In this document: piece after piece, positions 7,380-14,276 of the stretch | Numbering within the stretch: position 1 is the first letter of the stretch | Layout: each line of letters starts with the position of its first letter | Assembly: GCA_945875545.1 (NCBI GenBank) | Contig: CAMCKZ010000013.1 | Coordinates: 1-49,304, forward strand | Direction: 5' to 3' | Source of the DNA: Polyangium aurulentum | Lineage (GTDB): Bacteria; Myxococcota_A; Polyangia; Polyangiales; Polyangiaceae | Length of the DNA: 49,304 nucleotides | Translations under genes and position numbers: made by a program | Notes under the pieces: generated by a model | Seen by the model: only the letters and a program-made list of their open reading frames with translations | What the model was told of the DNA's origin: nothing | Database searches by the model: none

Positions 7380-8618
7380 TCACGCAAAGTGGCCCATCGT
7401 GAACGACGGGCGAACCACCCGGGCATCGACGCCGTTCCACAGCAGTTCTTGCGGGGTCGGGTGCCCCAAAAACAGAAGGGGGCTCGCGGCGTAGGAGTAG
7501 GCACCCACATGCAGAAACGCGATGGCGTCTCCGATGCGGCACCGGGGGAGCACGGCCTCGCGCGCCAGACTATCGATGGGCGTGCAGAGGGGGCCGACGA
7601 CGTCTTGCAGGCACGGGTCGTCCACGCGCGAGAGGTTCACAATCGGGTAGTTCTTTTTCACGAGCTGACCGAAGTTTCCCGTGGCCGGAAACACGTGATT
7701 CATGCCGCCATCGAGCACGACAATGCGCTTACCGCGCGTCTCTTTCACGTCGATAACGCGGGCCACGTAAGCCCCAAACCGGCCGACGAAAAAGCGACCA
7801 AGTTCGAGCACGAAGCGCATCTGCGAGAAACGTGTATCCTGCAAGCGTCGATCTTCAAGGACGCCCGCGATGGCGGCCCCACCAACCTCTGGAGCGAGGT
7901 CGGGTTGGCCCTCAAAGTAAGGAACACCAAAGCCTCCGCCGAGGTTCACGTGGCGAAACGAGGCGCCGGTTTCGGTCATCAGGGCCGCAGCCAGATCAAG
8001 GGTTTGCCTTGCATTTTCAGCCAGCGCAGAGGCCTCGAGGCATTGGGTGCCCGCAAAAACATGCAAGCCGTCTAGATCGATGTGGGGCGATGCGATTGCC
8101 TGGCGAACCACCGCCGCTGCATCTTCTTCGGGCACACCGAACGCGGAGGCCTGCCCACCCATGCGCATGCCGAAAAGTTTGCTTGTGTGTTTGGGGTTCA
8201 CGCGAATCGCGATGCTCGCCTTGGTGCCTTTCTGCGAGGCGACGGAGACGATGCGGTGCAGTTCGGTCTCGGACTCAACGGAGATGGACGCGCGCTCTCG
8301 AATGGCCAGACTCAGCTCCGGCAAACTCTTGCCAGGCCCCGCAAAACTCATGAATGGGCCGGGAATTCCCAGCCCGCGCATGAACGCCAGCTCGCCCCCG
8401 GAACTTACGTCGAGCCCTTGAACCTCGGGCACCAAGAGCTCCACGAGCGAACGATTCGCGTTGGCCTTCACGCAGTACAGCAGGTCAACGCACGACGGGA
8501 GGGCCGCCCGTAGCTCCCGCGCGTGGGCCACCATCGCGGGGCCGTCGTAGAGGTAAAACGGCGCGTCGATGCGCGCGGCGAGTTCTTCAAGCGGGGCGTC
8601 GGTGAGAAACGGAATCAT
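7380..8618 (-). CDS. type III PLP-dependent decarboxylase (diaminopimelate/ornithine decarboxylase-like)
   Basis: The 412-residue protein has an alanine-racemase-like barrel. The PLP lysine is K51 in YCVKANAN, and the phosphate loop is NLGGGFGVPY. ELGRFFVG replaces the usual EPGR, and the C-terminal half has VLDGGMNHVF and VVGPLCTPIDSL with the active-site Cys. The GPLCTP variant and the adjacent carrier protein resemble the decarboxylases linked to carrier proteins in exosortase-type loci, rather than housekeeping lysA. The likely reaction is decarboxylation of a basic or diamino acid; the substrate cannot be assigned. Its start overlaps the acyltransferase stop by 4 bases (ATGA). One copy of the recurrent 11-mer lies inside (7833-7843). 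Confidence 0.87.
   Translation of the reverse strand: MIPFLTDAPLEELAARIDAPFYLYDGPAMVAHARELRAALPSCVDLLYCVKANANRSLVELLVPEVQGLDVSSGGELAFMRGLGIPGPFMSFAGPGKSLPELSLAIRERASISVESETELHRIVSVASQKGTKASIAIRVNPKHTSKLFGMRMGGQASAFGVPEEDAAAVVRQAIASPHIDLDGLHVFAGTQCLEASALAENARQTLDLAAALMTETGASFRHVNLGGGFGVPYFEGQPDLAPEVGGAAIAGVLEDRRLQDTRFSQMRFVLELGRFFVGRFGAYVARVIDVKETRGKRIVVLDGGMNHVFPATGNFGQLVKKNYPIVNLSRVDDPCLQDVVGPLCTPIDSLAREAVLPRCRIGDAIAFLHVGAYSYAASPLLFLGHPTPQELLWNGVDARVVRPSFTMGHFA
7833..7843 (-). repeat. copy 2 of recurrent 11-mer TGCAGRATACA
   Basis: The minus strand reads GCTTGCAGGATACAC inside the decarboxylase gene, encoding L-Q-D-T. Confidence 0.5.
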
Positions 8619-9325
8619 GGGGAACCCTCGGGCACGATGCGCTTCACCACACGGCCCGGATTTCCCATCACGATGGAGTCGGGCGGAACGCTGGTACGCA
8701 GCACGGATCCAGCTCCGAGAACACTTCGGGCTCCGACGCGCACGCCCTTCAAAATGGTGCAGTGCTTGCCGACTTGAACGCCGTCTTCGAGGATCACGGG
8801 CGCGATGTCGTCGTCGCCGGCGGGCACTTCCCAAATGGGCTTTTTCGGATCGTAGTGCGAGTGACCCTCCGTGTCGGCGATGTAACTTTGGGAACCGATG
8901 GACACAAAGTTGCCGAGGGTGATGCTCGACGCCACATCGAAGGTCGTGTTGTGGCCGATGAAAACGCCGTTGCCGATCATGAGCTTTGGGCTGCGCGTAG
9001 AAACGGGCTTGATGTTCACTTGACCGGAAAAACGCACGTCATCGCCGAGTTCGATGTGGCACGGCGCGGTCATGTACGGGATGCGGTCGATGGCGATTCG
9101 CTCGCCGTGCTTGGCGCACTTCGCTAGAAAAAGAGGCGTCGCGATGAGCGACCGCTCGGCCCATTCGGCGAGCTCGCGGGCCGTCCAGTGGCCTTCGAAA
9201 AGGGCGGCGTACAGGGGGCGAAGCGCGGCCGGTGGCACGAGAGCACGGTGAACCACTTTCTTGGCGATGGGCCTCACCTCGCTGTGCAGAAACCGCTCCC
9301 AAGCCGTGCGCGAATCGTCTCCCAT
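8615..9325 (-). CDS. left-handed beta-helix (hexapeptide) acyltransferase
   Basis: The 236-residue protein has a helical N-terminal part (about 1-95), then hexapeptide turns from about 95 to 225, for example IGNGVFIGHNTTFDVASSI and ILEDGVQVGKHCTILKGV. It ends with MGNPGRVVKRI, typical of WbbJ/CatB-like acetyltransferases. These transfer an acetyl or other acyl group to sugars, amines or antibiotics. It is the first gene of the minus-strand run leading to the decarboxylase and carrier protein, so the acceptor may be a decarboxylation product or a carrier-bound intermediate. That is an inference. It is divergent from apbC, 86 bases apart. Confidence 0.88.
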   Translation of the reverse strand: MGDDSRTAWERFLHSEVRPIAKKVVHRALVPPAALRPLYAALFEGHWTARELAEWAERSLIATPLFLAKCAKHGERIAIDRIPYMTAPCHIELGDDVRFSGQVNIKPVSTRSPKLMIGNGVFIGHNTTFDVASSITLGNFVSIGSQSYIADTEGHSHYDPKKPIWEVPAGDDDIAPVILEDGVQVGKHCTILKGVRVGARSVLGAGSVLRTSVPPDSIVMGNPGRVVKRIVPEGSP

Positions 9326-9394
9326 GACCGCATGATACCCATGGCGAGGCCCGTCGCGCTGTGGAAATCGCAGCCGTTGACCGTCTGTGCCCGA

Positions 9395-9406
9395 GGCCTT
9401 AAGGCC
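9395..9406. promoter_or_regulatory. perfect 12-bp palindrome over the putative -10 / start region of apbC
   Basis: GGCCTTAAGGCC lies 5 bases before the apbC ATG. A TTGACC (9377-9382) sits 17 bases before TAAGGC inside the palindrome, a weak -35/-10 pair that would place transcription start close to the ATG. It could be an operator or a site that masks the AAGG ribosome-binding bases. Confidence 0.35.
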
Positions 9407-9411
9407 GTGCG

Positions 9412-10521
9412 ATGGCTCACAGCTCCGACGCGCTTCTCTCCGCCCTTCGCCCCGTGGTTACCGATTCGGGCGCGTCCATCGTCGACGCAGGCCTTGTGAA
9501 AGAAGTGTCCGACGCCGACGGCCGCGTGGCTCTCACGCTCGATCTCAGCGAAGGAAACGTGGCCCAATCGCGCGCAAGGATTGGGGCCGAAGTGCGCGCC
9601 ATACTGCTGGCTCTCCAAGGCGTGGAACGCGTGGATATTCGCTGGCGAGACAACGTTCCAGGGCGCGCTATCGGCCCAGACGATCCCATGCCCGGCGTGA
9701 AACATATCGTCCTCGTCATGAGCGGAAAGGGAGGCGTCGGAAAGTCCACCACGGCAACCAACCTGACGATGGCCCTGCATCGCCTCGGGTACCGCGTGGG
9801 TCTGCTCGACGCAGATATTTATGGACCTTCCATACCCACCATGTTGGGCATCACAGGTCGCCCCGTTTCCACCGACGGCAAGCACATCGAGCCGCTCGAG
9901 CGCTTCGGGGTGAAGCTCATGAGCATCGGTTTTCTCCTGGAAGACCCCAAGCAAGCCGTCATTTGGCGCGGCCCCATGCTCACGGGCGCGCTCCAACAGT
10001 TCATGAAAGATGTGCACTGGGGCGACCTTGATTTTCTGGTTTTCGATCTGCCGCCGGGCACCGGAGACGTGGCGCTGTCGCTCTCCCAGCGCGTGCGGTC
10101 CACCGGGGCTGTCGTCGTGACGACGCCGCAAAACGTTGCCACCGACGACGTATTCAAGTCCGTGTCGATGGCGCAGAAACTCGAAATTCCTGTGCTCGGC
10201 GTGGTCGAAAACATGAGCTACTTTATCGACTCGGCGGGCATGCGCCACGAGCTCTTCGGAAGCGGCGGGGGCCAGGCGGTGGCTGATTTTGCAGGCGCTC
10301 CGCTTCTCGGCCAAGTGCCGATCGAGTCGATGGTGCGCGAGTGGGGCGACAAGGGAACGCCCGTCGTTCAGGCCATGCCCCAATCGGCCATCGCCCAAAC
10401 GTTCATCGCGATTGCCGAGCGGCTGATCGACACGATCGCGGAGGGCGCCGAAGACGCAGGACTTCCGATCATCGACCGCAGCGGAGGTCAGGGCCGCGTG
10501 CGGTTGCCTCTCGTCAAGTAG
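9412..10521 (+). CDS. apbC: Mrp/ApbC-type P-loop ATPase, iron-sulfur cluster carrier family
   Basis: The 369-residue protein has an N-terminal DUF59/MIP18-like domain (about 1-90). A ParA-like ATPase follows, with the deviant Walker A SGKGGVGKST near residue 104, DADIYGPSIP, and FDLPPGTGDVALS. The family assembles and transfers Fe-S clusters to apo-proteins, and the window encodes an Fe-S-rich complex. The usual C-x2-C cluster-binding pair after VENMSYF is absent here: the stretch reads VENMSYFIDSAGMRHELFG. Such Cys-less variants exist in some lineages, so cluster carriage by this copy is uncertain. The gene is single and convergent with the MoxR-type gene. Confidence 0.92.
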   Translation: MAHSSDALLSALRPVVTDSGASIVDAGLVKEVSDADGRVALTLDLSEGNVAQSRARIGAEVRAILLALQGVERVDIRWRDNVPGRAIGPDDPMPGVKHIVLVMSGKGGVGKSTTATNLTMALHRLGYRVGLLDADIYGPSIPTMLGITGRPVSTDGKHIEPLERFGVKLMSIGFLLEDPKQAVIWRGPMLTGALQQFMKDVHWGDLDFLVFDLPPGTGDVALSLSQRVRSTGAVVVTTPQNVATDDVFKSVSMAQKLEIPVLGVVENMSYFIDSAGMRHELFGSGGGQAVADFAGAPLLGQVPIESMVREWGDKGTPVVQAMPQSAIAQTFIAIAERLIDTIAEGAEDAGLPIIDRSGGQGRVRLPLVK

Positions 10522-10537
10522 GCTGCAAGTAGGCTGC
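10516..10537 (+). repeat. tandem duplication of an 11-mer across the apbC stop codon
   Basis: AAGTAGGCTGC occurs twice head to tail. The first copy contains the TAG stop, so the duplication looks recent and leaves the protein unchanged. Confidence 0.7.
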
Positions 10538-10544
10538 GCGGCGC

Positions 10545-11378
10545 TTACGCCTTCCAGCCTTTTTTCATCGCCGCGACGAGATCGACGTCTTGCTCCTTTT
10601 TGAGCAGAACGCCGAGAAAAGGCAACTCTTTGGCGAGGCGCTCTTTCTTGACACCCGTGCGGAGCAGCACCGCGAGCCAGTCTACCAGCTCGCTCGTGGA
10701 GGGCTTTTTGCGCAGGCGCGGCATGGCGCGGAGTTCAAAGAAAGCGATGACCGCTTGGTCGATCATCGCGTCGTCGGCCTCCGGATGGTGCACGCGCACA
10801 ATGCGCTTCATCAGTTCCGGCGTCGGAAAGTCGAGAAAGTGAAAGACGCATCGGCGGAGAAACGCGTCGGGCAATTCTTTTTCGTTGTTCGACGTGATGA
10901 TCACGATCGGGCGCTCTTTTGCCACGATTTCATCGCCGGTTTCGCCGACCACAAAGCGCATGCGATCAAGCTCGTGCAAGAGGTCGTTGGGGAATTCGAT
11001 GTCCGCTTTATCGACCTCGTCGATGAGAAGGACGACGCGTTTTTCGGCGGCAAACGCGCGACCAAGAGGGCCGTATTTGATGTACCGGCGGATGTCTTTT
11101 ACGTCGCCGTCGCCAAAGCGTGCATCATACAAGCGTTGCACGGTGTCGTAGACGTAGAGGCCGTCTTGGGCGCGGGTTGTGGACTTCACCGGCCAGTGAA
11201 TGAGAGCCGCTTGGGCGTGGGCCGCAATGGCCTCCGCGAGTAGGGTTTTTCCTGTGCCTGGCTCACCTTTGACGAGGAGCGGCATCTCCAAAAGAAGGGC
11301 GCATTCCACCGCCGCTTCGAGCGCGTCGCTCGTGAGGTAGCTCGGGGTTCCGGCGAAACGTGGCGTTGATGAATTCAT
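10545..11378 (-). CDS. MoxR-type AAA ATPase
   Basis: The 277-residue protein has Walker A GEPGTGKTLLAE, Walker B VVLLIDEVDKADIEF and the sensor segment ITSNNEKELPDAFLRRC, followed by the FPTPELMKRIVRVHHPE lid region. This is the MoxR/YehL-like branch of AAA+ chaperone ATPases, which typically activate a partner with a von Willebrand A domain. No VWA gene is adjacent here. The frame stays open upstream, but the conserved domain begins just after MNSSTPRFAG, so the ATG at 11378 is chosen. It lies 85 bases after trmB on the same strand. Confidence 0.88.
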   Translation of the reverse strand: MNSSTPRFAGTPSYLTSDALEAAVECALLLEMPLLVKGEPGTGKTLLAEAIAAHAQAALIHWPVKSTTRAQDGLYVYDTVQRLYDARFGDGDVKDIRRYIKYGPLGRAFAAEKRVVLLIDEVDKADIEFPNDLLHELDRMRFVVGETGDEIVAKERPIVIITSNNEKELPDAFLRRCVFHFLDFPTPELMKRIVRVHHPEADDAMIDQAVIAFFELRAMPRLRKKPSTSELVDWLAVLLRTGVKKERLAKELPFLGVLLKKEQDVDLVAAMKKGWKA

Positions 11379-11463
11379 GGTCGGCCTCTTGGATTCGGCA
11401 GGTATCGGTGAATTGGCGCGGCTATGCGAACAGAAAGAACGGCTGCGCCGGGCTTCTGGCGGG

Positions 11464-12099
11464 CTACGCCTTTTTTCGGAAGCGCATGCGTGTGACCGGC
11501 AGGCCGTCGGTGTCGGCACGAGCCTCCCGATCGCTTCGCGCGCCGTAGGGATTGAGCGCGAGAATGGCGCTGCCCGCGTCGTCGCCGGCGGGTTCAAACG
11601 CGTTGTAGCCGAGGCCCGCGTGCTCGTATTGGTCGGCGCGAAACGGGACGTCCGTCTGCATGTAAAGCTCGCCTCCCGGCTCGAGCAGTCGCGCGACCTC
11701 CGTCAAAAAAAGCTCGCCCATGACGAGGCGTTTTTCGTGACGCTTTTTCCACCACGGGTCCGGAAAGTGGAGGAACACGCGCCGCACGCCGCCCGAATTC
11801 GTGATGCGCGGCAAGACGTCGCGCGCGTCTTCGGCAAAACACCGCGCCCGCGCATTTAGCAGGCGTTTTCCAAGGCGTTCGTCGACGATGGTCGCCCACT
11901 TGCGCCGAATTTCGAGACCCACCAACGCTGCCTCTGGGGCCGCCACCGCGCGCTCCAAAAGAAACCGACCGCGACCGGGCCCCACCTCGAGCTCAAGCCA
12001 AGCCCCCTCGACGATGGCGCGCAGATCGATGGGACCGTCGGCGGAAAGGCGCGGCGCGTGGGAGTAAGGTCGCGGTTTCGGTGTTGGTTCGTCGGCCAT
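11464..12099 (-). CDS. trmB: tRNA (guanine-N7)-methyltransferase TrmB
   Basis: The 211-residue protein methylates G46 in the tRNA variable loop using S-adenosylmethionine. The SAM-binding motif LELEVGPGRGRFLL and the TrmB hallmark FLHFPDPWWKKRHEKRR-like segment (VFLHFPDPWWKKRHEKRL) are clear, followed by GELYMQTD. The start MADEPTP at 12099 is preferred; an upstream in-frame codon at 12144 would add 15 residues not typical of the family. It is divergent from the phosphatase gene with 70 bases between. Confidence 0.94.
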   Translation of the reverse strand: MADEPTPKPRPYSHAPRLSADGPIDLRAIVEGAWLELEVGPGRGRFLLERAVAAPEAALVGLEIRRKWATIVDERLGKRLLNARARCFAEDARDVLPRITNSGGVRRVFLHFPDPWWKKRHEKRLVMGELFLTEVARLLEPGGELYMQTDVPFRADQYEHAGLGYNAFEPAGDDAGSAILALNPYGARSDREARADTDGLPVTRMRFRKKA

Positions 12100-12169
12100 C
12101 GCCGCGCACCAAAGCCCAAGGTGCGTTCGGACGCCAAGAGCCAAGTGTCTGCGCTATCGTGGCTCGTCG

Positions 12170-12988
12170 ATGACCTCACCTCGCGAGCACCTTCCGCACA
12201 TGATCCGCCTCGCTCGCGAAGCCGGAGTCATGATCGCTGAGGCCTTCAAAAGGGACGTCTCCGTCGAATGGAAGGGGCCACGCGATCCGGTGACGGAAGT
12301 TGATCGGGCTGTGAACGCATTCTTGTGCCGCGAGCTCGCGAAAGTGGCCCCGGAGGTCGGCCTCGTGGCGGAAGAAACCGACGAAGCCACAAACCTCGTG
12401 GCCCAGCAGCGCCCCACCCTCATGTTCATCGATCCCCTTGATGGAACACAGGAATTTGTCGATCGGCGGCCGGAGTTTGTCGTGCTGCTAGGCCTCGTTG
12501 TAGGCAATCGCCCGGTGGCCGGCGTGGTGCATGTACCCATGAGCTGTGAGACGTATTACGCCGTAGCGGGTGAGGGTGCGTTCGGTATTGCGGCGGATGG
12601 ATCCGAAAAACGGCTTTGCGTGAGCGCGCGGTCCGTCGCCGAAGAGGCGTTTGCTGTCGTCACGCGGTCCCATGGTTCTCCGCGACTTCAGAAGGCGCTC
12701 GCAAAACTTGGGGTTCAAAAGAGACCGTGTGGGAGCGCGGGGCTGAAAGCCGTGCGCATTGCCGAGGGTGCGGCGGACGTGTGGATGTCGCCGGGGCCGG
12801 CGGGCATGCGGTGGGACGTGGCCGCCTCCGAGTGCCTTCTCAGCGAGGCCGGGGGCCGCATGACCGATGGCCTCGGCAGGGCCTTCGATTACCGAAACGG
12901 CCTCCGGAACGACGCGGGAATTTTGGCCTCGAATTCGCTGCTCCACGAGCGCGCGGTGGCCGCTATGGCCTACGGCGAAGAGCCGTGA
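12170..12988 (+). CDS. inositol monophosphatase-family phosphatase (CysQ-like)
   Basis: The 272-residue protein shows the lithium-sensitive phosphatase metal sites: the EE pair in LVAEETDE, IDPLDGTQEF, and the C-terminal MRWDVAASECLLSEAGG. The family includes inositol monophosphatases and the 3'(2'),5'-bisphosphate nucleotidase CysQ that clears PAP during sulfate assimilation. The DGTQEF form leans towards CysQ-like enzymes, but substrate cannot be fixed from sequence alone. Its stop overlaps the GTG start of the next gene (GTGA), so the two proteins are translationally coupled. Confidence 0.9.
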   Translation: MTSPREHLPHMIRLAREAGVMIAEAFKRDVSVEWKGPRDPVTEVDRAVNAFLCRELAKVAPEVGLVAEETDEATNLVAQQRPTLMFIDPLDGTQEFVDRRPEFVVLLGLVVGNRPVAGVVHVPMSCETYYAVAGEGAFGIAADGSEKRLCVSARSVAEEAFAVVTRSHGSPRLQKALAKLGVQKRPCGSAGLKAVRIAEGAADVWMSPGPAGMRWDVAASECLLSEAGGRMTDGLGRAFDYRNGLRNDAGILASNSLLHERAVAAMAYGEEP

Positions 12989-14181
12989 GCCGTGTCGCAA
13001 ATGGTGCCAACGCCGAGGTGGTGATCATCGGCGGCGGCATCATGGGATTGTCGGTGGCGTACCACTTGGCCCTCGGCGGCTTGACGAACGTAACCGTGGT
13101 GGATCGCAGCTATTTGTGCGGCGGCGCGAGTGGCCGAAACGGCGGCGGTGTGCGCGCGCAGTGGTCCACCGAGACGAATGTTCTGCTGATGCAGGAGTCG
13201 ATTCGCATGTGCCAGGCCTTCGCCCGCAAGATGCGCATTCACGTGTGGTTTCGCCAAGGCGGGTACCTGTTTTTGGTCCGCAGTGCAGACAAGCAGCGCG
13301 CCCTCGAAGGGAGCGTCGAACTGCAACAACGTCATGGGCTCAAGACGCGCATGCTCACCCCGCGCGAGGCCCAGTCGCAGGTGCCTGAACTCGACGTGAG
13401 TGGCGTTTTGGCGGCGAGCTACAACGGTGACGATGGCGTGGTTTTTCCCTGGCCATTCGTGTGGGGCTTTGCGCAGGCGGCAACCAAATTAGGGGTGCAA
13501 GTGCGCACGCACACGGACGTCGTCGGCTTTGAAACGGCGGGCGCCCGCGTGACCGGTGTGGTGGTCGTCAAACGCGATTCCGCCGGGCGCCCCGTAAGCG
13601 GCAGCGAGGAGCGCATCGGCGCGCGCATTGTGGTCAACGCCGCGGGCGCATGGTCACCAATGGTGGCGCGCCTCTTGGGCGTCGAGCTTCCCAATCACCC
13701 GCACCGCCACGAAATTTGCTCCACCGAGCCGCTCAAACCGTGGCTTCGTCCGCTCGTGGCCGACCTCGGCGATGGCCTGTATTTTTCCCAGTCGATGCGC
13801 GGTGAAATCGTCGGCGGAATCGGTCTTGATCCGGTGCCGCACGGGGTTCAACAAGAGAGCAGTATTCCGTTTCTCGCGCGGTACGCCCAATCGCTCGTGC
13901 GCTCGGTGCCGCGCCTCGGCGGCGTGAAAGTGCTGCGCCAATGGGCCGGCTGTTACGACATCACGCCCGATGCCAATCCGATTGTGGGCGAGGTCGATGA
14001 GGTTGAAAATTTCCTTCAGGTGAGCGGCTTTATGGGCCACGGTTTCATGATGGCGCCCGTCGTCGGCAAGCGTTTTGCCGACGAAATTCGCACGGGAAAA
14101 CCCGAACCGCTCTTCGCGAACTGGAAGCTGCGCCGTTACAAAGAGGGCAAGCTTCTGACCGAGTCCATGATTATCGGGTGA
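12985..14181 (+). CDS. FAD-dependent amine/amino acid oxidase (DAO family, sarcosine oxidase beta-like)
   Basis: The 398-residue protein has a dinucleotide-binding motif VVIIGGGIMGLSVAYHLAL at the N-terminus and GGASGRNGGGVRAQW. This pattern is seen in sarcosine oxidase beta subunits, dimethylglycine dehydrogenases and D-amino acid oxidases. The C-terminal FAD region includes WAGCYDITPDANPIVGEV and GFMGHGFMMAP. It would oxidise a secondary or primary amine; no alpha/gamma/delta sarcosine oxidase subunits are nearby, so a monomeric oxidase or dehydrogenase is likely. The GTG at 12985 overlaps the phosphatase stop. A longer open frame upstream runs through the phosphatase gene and is discarded. 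Confidence 0.9.
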   Translation: MSRVANGANAEVVIIGGGIMGLSVAYHLALGGLTNVTVVDRSYLCGGASGRNGGGVRAQWSTETNVLLMQESIRMCQAFARKMRIHVWFRQGGYLFLVRSADKQRALEGSVELQQRHGLKTRMLTPREAQSQVPELDVSGVLAASYNGDDGVVFPWPFVWGFAQAATKLGVQVRTHTDVVGFETAGARVTGVVVVKRDSAGRPVSGSEERIGARIVVNAAGAWSPMVARLLGVELPNHPHRHEICSTEPLKPWLRPLVADLGDGLYFSQSMRGEIVGGIGLDPVPHGVQQESSIPFLARYAQSLVRSVPRLGGVKVLRQWAGCYDITPDANPIVGEVDEVENFLQVSGFMGHGFMMAPVVGKRFADEIRTGKPEPLFANWKLRRYKEGKLLTESMIIG

Positions 14182-14276
14182 TGGCAATCGCGGCGTAAAT
14201 TGCTCATAACGCACCGCGCGAATGCTCCCTGCCATTGACCGCGGGGCCATGCGTTGCGTAGCCTTCGCGCGCTGCC

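Noticed and set aside
12616-12984. N-terminal extension of the FAD oxidase through the phosphatase gene
   Set aside because: The dinucleotide-binding motif starts 11 residues after GTG 12985, which overlaps the phosphatase stop as is usual here.
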